A program made the translations under genes and the position numbers. The notes beneath the pieces were generated by a model, which saw only the letters and a list, made by a program, of their open reading frames with translations, was not told the DNA's origin and did not search any database. This document shows, in pieces, positions 44,394-56,200 of a stretch of 64,000 nucleotides of DNA. Location: positions 62,001 to 126,000 of the forward strand of contig JAANDG010000056.1 of NCBI GenBank assembly GCA_036852015.1. Direction: 5' to 3'. The stretch comes from Pelodera strongyloides. Its lineage: Eukaryota; Nematoda; Chromadorea; Rhabditida; Rhabditidae. Within the stretch, counting starts at the first letter, position 1, and each line of letters opens with the position of its first letter.

Positions 44394-46350
44394 TGTGTGT
44401 GTGTGTGTGTCTACTGTGGAAATGTTTAGGTTATTCCTGGTTTTGGGGGGAACGCTAGTCGAATCACTGTGGGTGGAGAATCCGCTGGTGGAGCTCTAAC
44501 ATCGATTCTAGTTCACTCCCCTTTGACGAGAGGTTAGCTAATAATTATGACAGATTGTTGCCTTATCATCAGGATCAATATTAAAGGATCGCAGTCACTT
44601 CATTATCGTCGTTTTACTTCAATTATCAATAAATATAAAATGGTACCTAGAAAAACACCTTTTCAATGCCAATTTACGGAAAATTTATCACAGGGAAAAA
44701 TCACTTGTGTTGAGTTTTGCTTTTAGACAAAATGGGGTGCTTTCTAAATCGCAACGGGACTTGGCCGGTTGCCAATGATAATAATAATAATTTATTACAC
44801 CACAAGGGTACGCACAAACATACATAATTAAGACAATAAATACAGTTAAGATGACAATTCAAAGAAAACCGGGGAAGAGGGAAAGTGTCTGCTCTACTGC
44901 CTCAGCTGTCGCTGTCATACTGTACCTTATCAAAACGCAACCGAGGGGATTTCTTTCCCTGGGTTAAATTTCCAGTAAATTAACACCGGAATGGTATTTT
45001 TCTAGGTGCCTTTTCATGTGTATGGATAATTGAAGTAAAATGGCCAATTTGAAGTGACTGCGATCCTTTAAGCCTAAGCCTAAGTCTAATAATCCTAATC
45101 CTAAGCAAGGTGTTTTGCCATCCGGAGCTACACGAATACTTTACCCAAATTAGTATAAAAAATCATTTAGTGAAACAAAAGAAGCCAATGCTTCCGAATT
45201 GTGTGTGACACGTGATACGTTTCATTAAAGACATAAAATACCAAATAAGCTGCAAATGTAATGCTTCAACAGAGCATTAGAAATAAGAAACATCAGGCCG
45301 ACTGTTATAGGAACTGTTAAATGGCCCGCCTTCATTAGTAAATGTTTTTGTTTCTTATTTTCATTTATTGTGCAGAATAAGAAAATGGTTCCCAAATCAC
45401 ATCCCTTGCCAAATGCTTTACCGTAGCGAAATAATTCCAGGGTTTTTTTTTGTCTACATATCTTTGTAGATCTTTTCGCCCAAGCGCTACCGATGTCTGG
45501 ATCAATTACGGCTAATTGGGCTGTACAGGGAGAACGATCCGTCAAGGTGTGTTAATAATTAGTTTCTATCTAATATGATTTTTTTTTTTAGGAAGACCTA
45601 GAGAGGGAGAGAAAGAGAGAGAAAGAGAGCGAGAGAGAGAAAGAAGAAGGTAGTGTGTGTTGATGTGCATGTATGTGCGTGTATGTGCGCGCGCGGGTGT
45701 GTGTATGTGTGTGTACGTGTACGTGTGTACGTGTAACGTGTGAGTGTGTGTGTGCGCGTGTATGTGTGAGTGTATGTGTGAATGTGTGGGTGTATGTGTG
45801 GGTGGTGTGTGTGCTTGGGTGCGTGGGTGTGTGTGAGTGTGTGTGTGTGTGTTGGGTGTGTGGGTGGGGGATGTGTGGGTGTATGTGCGTGGGTGTATGT
45901 GTGTGGGTGTATGTGTTCGACTTGCTAAACATTACAAATCAACATTATAGACCACCCGTGCAATCGCTGATTACCTCAAATGTGACGGAGACACAGAATT
46001 CGTCAAAAATTGTCTCAAATCAAAAACACCACGAGAGCTGGACCTGGCTATTATGAAAACGGTACGATGCAGGAGGGTTATAATTTCTAATTGCCTAGAT
46101 AATTAATTAATGCTTGGGAGAATACTCCCAGTCAAGTAAGGCCCATAAAGTACAGCATTAGGGTATACCATATTGGTAAACAATAGGGACTAACTTCGCA
46201 ATATAATAATGCTACGGTATGACATTACGGTCATTGTGGTAAAACAAGCCATAGTATTACTATTACAGAACTCGTACAATATCTACTTTAGGTAACATTA
46301 CTGTATAACGCTACTATATAGTCTTACCGTTATGGCTTACGGTAGTATAA

Positions 46351-46402
<52 letters not shown>

Positions 46403-49400
46403 TTATGTAGCCTTACAATACCATAGTTCTTCTTTTGCACGCTTCATTAACGGGATGGATCGATCTATTTTCTTGTTCAGGTGTTTCGAGCATAAATCCC
46501 AACCAAAAGTGTTAACACATGGGATCTTTACATGTGTTTTATTCAAAATACTTACAGTATCCATTCAGGGTCCTACTGGAACTCCAGCCGAGATGTTCGT
46601 CTTCAGTCCCCGACTTGACGACGTCTTCTTGAAGAGAAATTATGCGGAGAACTTTGATGACGTGCCCGAGGAGCCGGTCTTCCTCACGCTCCAGGCAAAT
46701 GAGAGCAATTTATTGTGTGAGTTAATTGACTCTGAGCAATTAGGCAACCGATCAATTATCTACTATCATGTCGGCAATTAGGCCGGCTAGAGATGAAAAC
46801 GAACTCAAAAGAATAGAAATTGACACAGTAAGATGTAGGATCAAACAAATAAAGAAAGACCTGTCCCTTTTTCCGGGTAGTGGGCCGCCGTTGTTACACA
46901 GGAAAACGGAGAAACAATCAGTAGCCGGTGACACTTTTCACCGAAAAAATCCATCGGCGACCACGTGGTGACTAGTTGACTACGGTTTTCGAGAAACATT
47001 GGTCACGAAGAGGTCACCAAATGGTCCTCGTTCACTATTTTGGTAACGTACATAATACTTTAGGCGGTTTTCCCGGACTTCCACTATTCAGTGGCTGCTA
47101 TCAACCAGAAGCGGTGTTGAATAATTGGACAAGAACGGATTTTGTAGGGTTTATTCGGGAATCGTTTGTGAAAGGCTTGGGACTGGGTTAGTTTTACTTC
47201 TTCTTGTGCACGAATTTAGTGACTGCGTGCGCATAAACACAGTGCGCATAAGTTATGCACGCAAACGCATATGCGCATATGCGTAAACGCATAAACGCAT
47301 AAACGCGCACTGCCTACGCAACAAATAAAACATAAACATGTTGGGATAGTGCACTCCGACTTGTGAAATAATACTGATAACTCTTCATTCCATGTAATTG
47401 TGCATAAGAAAGTAGCAATAAGAAAGTGGAAAATTCTCAGACACACTTGGGAAACTCCGCGGTCCCGTGGCTTATGGCGCAAAAATGTGCGCGGCGCACC
47501 ATGACGCTCTTTTTTTACGTTGCGCACCCGCGAAAGTTGCGCGACGATATCGCGAAGTTTGACCTTCTTATGTGTTGTGAATTCAATCCACTGAAATGTG
47601 TAAACACAGAAAACTCGTGCGAAGCAATCGCGGACCTCTACCTGAAACGACATAAACAAGATGTTACTCTGGCCTATATGGAGGTTTGCTTTTTTAGAGC
47701 TTACCTTTCCTGCTCGCAGAAGCTGCTATCAAAGCTAAATCAATAAGATATTTAGCATTAGCGTTTTATCTTTTACCTAAAATAATCTCAACGTGTAGTG
47801 AGTATTTTCATCTAATTGAGAATTAGCGTAAAAGCGACATGACGGCCGGATTTAAAACATATGTTGGACAACTGCATTTCCATATGTTGTCTGCAATATT
47901 AGATTAAAAAATAGCTCAGTATCGCGCTGTCATTTGTGTACACTACGTAGGAATGTGGGAATACAGCGACCACCATAGTTTCAAGAACCGGATGTTATAC
48001 CACTTTAAGTTCATAAAAACATTTCACAGCTCTACTCCGACTACTCTATCCACATTCCCGCCAGACAATCGATTGATATAAAGCGGACTTCTGGGTGGGA
48101 GGATATCTATCTTCTAGTGCTCAACGTGCCCACGCCGCCCGGAAATGTAGAGGGAAAATTGAAAGGTACAGAATTTATATATACAGAATTTATATACGCA
48201 GCTTGGCTTGTCATTGTAGCTGATACTTCAGTTACTCTCTTATTCACTACCCATGCGTATACTTACATGTGGCATACAGATATGTGGCAGTTGTGACATA
48301 AATAACGTGATATCAAATTGTTTGCTAGAATCAGCGTGAGAAAGAAGCAGTGATAGTGCTGAGCAGAAAATATTTCATATATGCTCATTGACATTGGGAA
48401 ACTCACTGTATGTGGGTGGCCTACAAATATAAATATAAATATTTTCCAGGTGCTTGGCACGCCTCCGAACTTCCGCTTTTCACTGATTTGCCACATTTCG
48501 GGCCTGATTTGAATAAAGAGCAAAAGAAATTGCAGCGCATTTTTGTGCCTTTCCTTGTCAACTTTATCAAATATGGGTAAGCTCCTTTCAAATTGTAAGC
48601 TATTTCGAAAACGCGAGGTTATACATTGTGTTGAAACCAACTTGTTGGGCCATAATAATGCCCTCTTTATTTATGCCTAAATATTAGCGATGTATTCCTC
48701 GTGACTCGTAGCCAAGCTTTATGAAACCTGAATGGTTCAAAAAGTCACCTCCTTGGATGGAAAACAAGTAACACTCGCCCATTTTTGATCGCGCGTATCC
48801 TATGAAATTTATGTTTTATATGTGAAGTTTTCTAGAAACCCGTCAAATGAATATTCCTTCCAACTCATCGTCCCCGAGGGTAATTATGTTCCCTATGTCA
48901 GTATTTCACCGGTAAGTGAGCACCTTTCCCATTTTTTTTATTTTTGGAAGCCATCTTTTTATTTTCTCACTAATTGAAGTTTTGATTAAGTAAATGAGCC
49001 ACCATTTCAACTCATTGTCCTGAGTCCTGAGCTCGCTTACGTAGCATACAAGATTTTTTTTTTAATTTGATTATAGATGATCCTTTTCTTCTTTTTTTTC
49101 TTCCATGATTCCAATTGTTTATCATTTTGAAGTCTATTTGCTCTATTAGTGCTACTGATAGTTCTATTCTTCCAGGGTTACGATAACCCGACTTCCTTCC
49201 AAGGAGAGACGTACGAATTTTGGTTGAAGCTTTATTTGGAAAATCCGAAATCAAAATTGTCGAAAATATTCCCCGCAATTGAGGTGGTCGTGGATCGATT
49301 ATGGTAATTTTTTGCTCTAAACGTAAAAAAAATGATTTTTCAGCTCACTACGTTTTTCTACACTATATGTAGGATCGTTATGCTTGGGATATAATATGAG

Positions 49401-49554
49401 AGCAATGTCAATTCCACATACCTATTGGCCGAACGAAGAGTAAAAAAAAAAAAAAAATGAAAATGAAAATTCCAGCAAGTATCCAGAAACTATGGACGAC
49501 TTGGACGGACTTCATAAATTCTGTGCGAACAACAGTAAGAGAACTGAATTGTAA
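42368..49554 (+). CDS. Secreted/ER carboxylesterase (COesterase family), in-frame TGA
   Basis: Type-B carboxylesterase of the alpha/beta-hydrolase fold. Exons: 42368-42472, 42743-42829, 43147-43223, 43348-43435, 43770-43917, 44179-44267, 44430-44532, 45470-45546, 45951-46061, 46569-46716, 47064-47186, 47610-47683, 48030-48165, 48450-48576, 48836-48911, 49176-49303, 49476-49554; in phase, 591 residues plus the stop. Signal peptide MLSKTGLHFLLAIFLPLIHN; family motifs EDCLNMN and NYRLGIYG; nucleophile elbow GGESAGG (Ser about 216); catalytic His in GAWHASELPLF (about 459). The C-terminus KRTEL resembles the HXEL-type ER-retention tails of animal carboxylesterases. A TGA at codon 172 (44187-44189) interrupts the conserved segment between YG and LPGNLGLWD, and no alternative acceptor that keeps phase avoids it. 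This could be a real nonsense allele, a recent pseudogene or a sequencing error; the rest of the frame is intact. Confidence 0.9.
43672..43722. repeat. (CT)n microsatellite
   Basis: TCTGTCTC/TCTC array in the esterase intron upstream of the exon at 43770. Confidence 0.9.
43925..44155. repeat. Inverted-repeat element, family K, diverged copy
   Basis: TAAAGTGGTAGGACATGTGG left and CACGTGTCATACAGCTTTA right, about 230 bp, in the esterase intron 23 bp upstream of the exon carrying the in-frame TGA. Confidence 0.6.
44315..44410. repeat. (GA)n-(TG)n compound microsatellite
   Basis: GA repeats pass directly into GT repeats, ending about 20 bp before the esterase exon at 44430. Confidence 0.9.
45600..45912. 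repeat. GA-rich then TG-rich low-complexity tract
   Basis: GAGA repeats at about 45600-45648 are followed by roughly 260 bp of TGTG/TGTATG/GGGTGTG, in the esterase intron before the exon at 45951. It creates spurious His/Thr and Cys/Val open frames. Confidence 0.9.
46353..46400. repeat. (AT)n microsatellite
   Basis: About 24 AT units in an esterase intron. Confidence 0.95.
47831..48006. repeat. Inverted-repeat element, family K, copy
   Basis: TAAAAGCGACATGACGGCCGG left and GAACCGGATGTTATACCACTTTAA right, with GGACAACTGCATTTCC inside as in the copy at 32893. It ends 23 bp before the esterase exon at 48030. Confidence 0.7.
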
Positions 49555-49940
49555 TCACTTTCCTATCATTGGTCTTTTGAGTGGTGCAACAACTAACAAC
49601 CGATTTTTGAAACTTATCTTGGGCAAATGAATGCCCATAGCCCAAGTCTCGCGCAGTGCATGCATCCAGAAATCGGCTGTTATGCCGCTTTAATCACTTT
49701 ATTCTACATAACAGGATACATAGGTGATAACATTGGTCAATGATTAACATATAAAGGGTTACTAACAAAGCCATTATGTAGTGCCTAAGATATTGGCAGG
49801 TGGTTGCCAATTCCGTGTGTTTCACCATTCAGCGGCTTTAAAAGTGGAATATTTTAGAGCCTAAATCATAAACGGAAAAACTAACAATAGTGGAGTTGCT
49901 CAATATGAACTGTTCATGCAATAACCACATTATGCAATTT

Positions 49941-49969
49941 AATAAATATATTTGTTTTTCCTGAATAAA
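49941..49969 (+). terminator. Poly(A) signals of esterase gene
   Basis: AATAAA occurs at 49941 and again at 49964, about 390 bp after the stop codon, followed by TG/T-rich sequence. Confidence 0.55.
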
Positions 49970-51795
49970 TAATGTTGTATTTTTTGTGTGGTACCTCTAT
50001 TCTGCTTATTTGTGTGTGTATTTATATAAAATAAATGTTTATTCATGTTAGTAACTTTTTTTATCAGTCAGGTAAGAGTGCTCTAAGCGTTTCAGAACCT
50101 GCAACCTCTTTCCGTTCTACTGTGGAGGATAGTGCACGAGATTGCTAGAAGTTTGATCCCCTCAAGGAGGTACCGTTCTGAGGAGTTTCTGGATTGTTGG
50201 GATTATCTACTTTGAATGATTGCAATCCTACTATGTATAACAATAAATCTTAGTATATTAGATAGAGGCCATTGAAACATACACTGAAATTGAGTAGTTG
50301 CTTGAATATTGGGTTGCGCATCGTAAGTCACCTAGCTGTGAAGCGAATATTGCAATCTTCTTTTTCTTTGTATTCTTGGTACTACGGTATGAAATGGCTG
50401 AGTCAGTTCTTAACCTTTATTTCATTGACCCAGTCACCGAATTAACGAAAGATCAGAAAAATGCCAAGAAAACGTAATGAGTGTACCTTCTCTGTTGACC
50501 CCATTAGACGGCATTTAAATCTTCCTAATTGGTATGGGGTTTCAAAGTCTCCCAAGAAATCGGTGTGATTCTGTCAATACTAGCGTATTTTTCCACGAAA
50601 CGAAAACTAAAAATATTCTCGTGTAGTTCTAAAATACGGTAAATTTTCAGCATTAGTATTTTTGAAGAAATTTATTCGGAGATGGCGAAACTGCAGGAAA
50701 ACTATAAAAACGCATCTGATTGCGACATAGAACTCCTTGAAGGAAAATAAAGAAAAAGTGAAACCTTGGTAAAAATAAAAGAATAAGTATCACAAAAAAT
50801 CGATAGAAAAATTTGTCTGATCAGCTGCGTCTCCATTTATAATCTGTATCTCTAAACTACGGTAAAATACGTATTTATCCTATTAAATTGAATTATTGTG
50901 TATTGTCGCATTGCGTACTTATGAGTTATTTTTATTTTTTATTTTTTTTTAAATCGAATGAATTCGTGAAAATGTTGTCGGTTTTCTTATTTGCTTACAT
51001 TTGTTGACCGTTTCTATACTTTTTGTAGAGCGGTTTCTTGGTGTCGCATATGTGAGTGCTGTTCTACATTGTGAGGATAGCCGTCAATTGCTTTATCTCC
51101 TTCATCAGTTCACTGTTTTCTACCAGTGATTATAACTAAAGCGTCTTTACTGCCTATTTTTTCTGCGCCGGTCGTGTACTCTCCTACGCTATGATGAGCT
51201 CTCTCTCCTACTGCGTCCGTCCATTCTCATTACTCCGTCAGTCCATCGATTAACATTTTAAAATTAATTGCTGCATCTACATCTACCTTTCCTAATGACC
51301 CAGCGAGCTTTCCTTTTTAGTGTCTTTAATACCTAGCGCGCGCAGCGATCATCACGCCCCGACTCCGCCCCCGAATGTCCTTGATTTGCCTGCGTCTCTC
51401 GTTCCCTGCGCACCTCAAATCTGTCACTCTGGGCTGTTCCGGCTCTCTCTCTCACCCCCTATGGGACCTACTTTTCCGACAATCATGTTTTATTTGATGA
51501 GAAACTAAGGATAATAGCTCCCTCCAGGAAACGAGTAGCAGTGCTCAACGCCTAGTAGCCGTAGTCGTCCGAGTGACAGATAAACCCCCAGCTTTACGTT
51601 ATAGTGTTTCTGTTTCCGTATTTATTGTATCCAAGTGATTTCGGGCGTTTTGTTTGGGATTTGATTGCTTATCCATACTTATATATATTGTATTGGTATC
51701 CTCGACGTGAAATTGCTGTTATGTTCCTTTGATCATTGGGCCCGGTTCGGCGATCGTAAACCAGTGGCCATTTCCGTTTGATAACTAGTTACTAT

Positions 51796-51932
51796 TTAAA
51801 GCGAAATACCTGCCGTTTCTTGAAACACATAGAATACACCAGCATTCTTATCCAGCTTATGCAAATCTACATAAATTAGAATAAAAAATCGAGCCGGATG
51901 TGTTTCAAAAACCGGCCGGTATTTCGCTTTAA
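51796..51932. mobile_element. Short TTAA-flanked MITE (family A, copy 15)
   Basis: TTAAAGCGAAATACCTGCCG left and ACCGGCCGGTATTTCGCTTTAA right (TTAA intact). About 137 bp, so roughly 45 bp of the usual interior are missing. Confidence 0.88.
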
Positions 51933-53257
51933 TCATTTGATGGATTTTTTCGCATAAACTTAACTGTGCTGTGCATTCATTACTTTGTATGATTGTTATT
52001 CAATTGAAACCCTTATCAATAGTACCCACAGGCCCCGTATTATCAGATATCAGAGCACTATGTACACATTGCGAGCTACTTGCCGTTTTGGTTCTCGTCG
52101 GTTACTCAGTCACACTCCAATTAATCAATTAAAGGAGGAAACCTATTTGAGTTTGACTATTTTTTCTGTTTGTAAGCTAATAAGAAAGTATGATAGTAAG
52201 ACCAATGTGGCTGTGGCATAGTAGGTGTAGCATATGCATAGTTTTACTCTACTATGCTAAATTCCGTTCTACGGTTCTGCCCTGCCTATTCCTATATTGT
52301 GTCTTCTTTTTCGGAATGAAACAAAACAATTAATTGTTTTATTCTCGTGATTTTCGTTTTCATTGTGAATCACCTTCCGGCTCTCATGGTAATGATAATG
52401 ATTGAACATATCATTCATTCTTTATACAAATTCGCAATTTGTGTAGATATACGGTCGTGCACTTCTAGACTTATGACTTACAGATTATAAGCTTAGGGCT
52501 CAAATTTAGAAACGTGGTTTGGTGGGTTGGCCATTTTCATTTTCAAGTTGAATTTCAAAATGTTTCTTCTTGGCGCCCTTTTGAATTTCTTCAGACATGC
52601 CAGGTGCGATAAGATTATGGGGGTGTTGATGCAAGCATTGAATGCAAAAAAACTGTTTGCAGGGTAGGGTCATTAATACGCTGACTAATGCATCCAACTG
52701 CTATATTCTTTTTGAATTTCTTTAGACGGACAATGGTTATTTTCTGTGTACTATTTGACAATTTGTCACTGTGGCTTAGCGTATAGTCCTTTCTATTTTT
52801 CGTACTGCCCTCTTTGCAAGTACTCCTATCTTTTTAATTGAGACACATATTCCAGCTCAGTTTCTTTTCTATGTCGCCTATGTAAAAGACAAAGACATAG
52901 AACGTTTAACTCAAATGTGCATGCTAGAATCTAGAATACTAATAATTTCTGATTTTTTTCTCGCATTCGTTTTCCTTTTCTATATTTTTCACAAGTTGAA
53001 AAGCTTTACTTTCCGTTTTTCAGGCGTTATTCTGTTTGTTGGTGATGAGTGGGTGATACTTGACAACAAGCACGCGAGCAGATACACTCACACGCTCTCT
53101 TCTCTAAATATACGAAGAAAATATGAGGGAACTTAGCCCGGCAAGGGTGGATTCCTATTCCTGTTTAAAGTTATATTCTAACAAATATTCTCTATGCGAT
53201 TCACAATTAAATGTGAAAAGAGTTGATAATACTCAGACGAACGACCGGCGAAGTCCT

Positions 53258-56200
53258 ATGTCAGTATTCAGTACTTTATCTGTTATTCTGTATATCGCGA
53301 TCGTCACCGCATTTTTGCTGCATGCGGGTGTGGAAGCGCAAATTTTACGAGGAAAACCACCATTGTTTACCGAATCGGCGTGGACGGATACTTTTCCGAG
53401 ATTAACCCAGGTGTGTTTATTGTTTTTTTTCTTCATTTTTTCTCGGTCGATTAAAACTTTTACGCTTCAGGAGCGTGCACCTTTATTCAAGGGTGAAAAT
53501 ACAGTTTCAATGTCTGCTTATGGCATGTTCCGCTGATATCGTTAGATACCATAAACTCCTGTTTTGTTTGTGTACATAAACGAATTGGGAAGGACATATC
53601 TTGTGATTTATTAGTAGTTAGTAGTTAGGAGGGGTTCACTAAGTAAATAAGTTTTTTTGTCTAGTTATTGAGAAAAAACAATTTAATACTTGATTTCTCC
53701 TCTCATGCGAGTATAACTTAGTTGCTTGTCGATTGGCTTATCCGGACTCCAATCTCCGGCCTATTCGCTCACTTTATTGCATTAGGCTATTTTGACTGCG
53801 GTGCTTGTGTGTGAAGTCGCCGTGGTATTGTTGTGCGATCTATCGCTTTTGGCATTGGTTGAGAGACTAGACCAGTTCCTCACTTCAGTCCTTTACTTGC
53901 TGCGATATAGAAAGGGGAAGAGGATTTACACACCTTGACGCCTTTTTTGATAGAGGTTCTATTTGAAATTTGTGCTTGAGAGAACTCTTGAATGAGCTTA
54001 GGGCTTAGGCTTAGATTGAGCAAGAAGTAGGTAGGTAGGAAATGAGAATAGAGTGGAATTGTTTTAATAGAAGCTAGGAGCTAGGATAATATTAATAAAG
54101 TTTAAAATAAGAATAAGGTGAACCAATCTTACGGTTAACCTGGCGTGATATTTTTATTTTGGAAACTTTTTGTCCACCCTGTATTTATACATGAATCGAT
54201 GGGTGCGATGGGTAATAATTAGTTGCTAATATCCTCGTAGCTCGCAGCGTAGCTTTGAGCTGACCGGCTCCGGCTGTCACATGTTTATTGTGCAAAAACA
54301 ACGCACAGGGAACGTTTTGTGGGGTAGCCGAGTATCCGCCGATCCGTACATATGTGCCATAATGAGCGCATTATTGTACTTGTCCGTGGTATACCGGGGG
54401 TTGATGATGGTAGGCTCGCGGTTGACATGTTCGTGGTGGGTGCAGGCGCTATGACGCCTCTTAGCGATGACCTCGACAAAGTAGTAGTGAAGGGGGAAGG
54501 AGGAGAGATTTGAATGAATGGGTGTTCAGGTAGAGAGAGAGGTACTTGGTTCTCATATAACAGATGTGAAATTGATCCAAATGAGATATTTTTGGGGTTT
54601 GGTTGTTTGTCGATTTGAGCTGTTTGATATCGACTGAACTAAGTTGTGCCATAAAAGTTGTTGGTGTTTTGATGCAAAGGTGGAACTGTTATGGCAAACT
54701 CGAGGGGTTATTTTGCCTACCCTTTAGCCTATTACATTACCACTAGTATTGAATTAATGTTGTCGAGGGCCATTGAGTGGTATTTAATCCGGGAACACCT
54801 GGTCACACCACAGCATACGCACGAGTCTCGTGTTTCTGAATTTGTTCACGAAATCATTATTAGGGGTATTTTGATTCTGAATGCGAGCTGGTATTGGTTG
54901 AATGTTGAATCTGAAAAATCATATTACGTGAATACGACATTTATTGTATTCACGCAATATACTTTGCTCAAGAGCTATAGTAATTTTATAAAGAATGTGT
55001 TTATAAAGAATTTTATAAAGAATTCCCTTTTGTCCCGGTAGTGCATCGCTTTGAGGACATAGCGACATAGAACTTAGCATACTTATGAGACTGTTCAATA
55101 TTCATAGTGTGGTGTTGTGAACTTCTTCAGCTGTTGAGGCGTTCTTTGATAAATTATAGTGGTCGATTTCAAGTGAGCGCGAGTCGAGGGAATCATTGAT
55201 TTGTGGGTTTTGACTGCTGAGCTATAAGCATCGTGAAAAACAATTTGTGGGTTTTGTCTGCTGAGCTATAAGCATCGTGAAAAACAATTTGTGGGTTTTG
55301 ACTGCTGAGCTATAAGCATCGTGAAAAACAATTTGTGGGTTTTGACTGCTGAGCTATAAGCATCGTGAAAAACAATTTGTGGGTTTTGACTGTGGGTTTT
55401 GACTGAGCTATAAGCATCGTGAAAAACAATTTGTGGGTTTTGACTGCTGAGCTATAAGCATCGTGAAAAACAATTTGTGGGTTTTGACTGCTGAGCTATA
55501 AGCATCGTGAAAAACAATTTGTGGGTTTTGACTGCTGAGCTATAAGCATCGTGAAAAACAATTTGTGGGTTTTGACTGCTGAGCTATAAGCATCGTGAAA
55601 AACAATTTGTGGGTTTTGACTGCTGAGCTATAAGCATCGTGAAAAACAATTTGTGGGTTTTGACTGCTGAGCTATAAGCATCGTGAAAAACAATTTGTGG
55701 GTTTTGACTGCTGAGCTATAAGCATCGTGAAAAACAATTTGTGGGTTTTGACTGCTGAGCTATAAGCATCGTGAAAAACAATTTGTGGGTTTTGACTGCT
55801 GAGCTATAAGCATCGTGAAAAACAATTTGTGGGTTTTGACTGCTGAGCTATAAGCATCGTGAAAAACAATTTGTGGGTTTTGACTGCTGAGCTATAAGCA
55901 TCATGAAAAACAATTTGTGGGTTTTGACTGCTGAGCTATAAGCATCGTGAAAAACATATATTGGTACTTGGGTCAGTAATTTCAAGAGGTATTTTTTGAT
56001 ATTGATACGTTTTACTCAATGTATAAACTATAAACTCCTCAGGATTTGGTCAAGCCTAATTGTGGATGGCCGATGGCTGGTGCGTAGGTTTACGAACTGA
56101 TTTATGCCCCGACCCACTGACACTTTCCTTTCCTTATAGAACTTGCGCGATACATTTTGTTGTCGAAATAAATATTATGTTATGTTATAGTGGTCAAGAA

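Larger units (their letters stand above)
49555..53257. other. Gene-poor region between esterase and Sidekick-like gene
   Basis: Contains the esterase 3' UTR, a family F repeat at 50560-50655, a pyrimidine-rich stretch at 51150-51480 and the MITE at 51796-51932. AT-rich sequence probably includes the promoter or non-coding 5' exons of the next gene (a TTTTCAG at 53018-53024 could be an acceptor). Short open frames such as 51320-51508 (+) and 52506-52697 (-) have no supporting splice sites or family features. Confidence 0.5.

Noticed and set aside
45588..46056. His/Thr-rich minus frame and Cys/Val-rich plus frame
   Set aside because: They read through TG/GA low-complexity sequence; only 45951-46061 is a real esterase exon.
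52506..52697. Minus-strand frame ending in a charged peptide (KKKHFEIQLENENGQP)
   Set aside because: It looks mildly protein-like but has no family match, no clear acceptor, and nearby sequence repeats part of it; not enough for a gene call.
54285..54479. Frames open on both strands in the first Sidekick-like intron
   Set aside because: No splice sites, start context or recognisable domain; probably chance in a GC-richer patch.
54691..55041. 116-codon plus frame (MANSRGYFAYPLAYY)
   Set aside because: Single uninterrupted frame in an intron of an intron-dense genome, with no family features.
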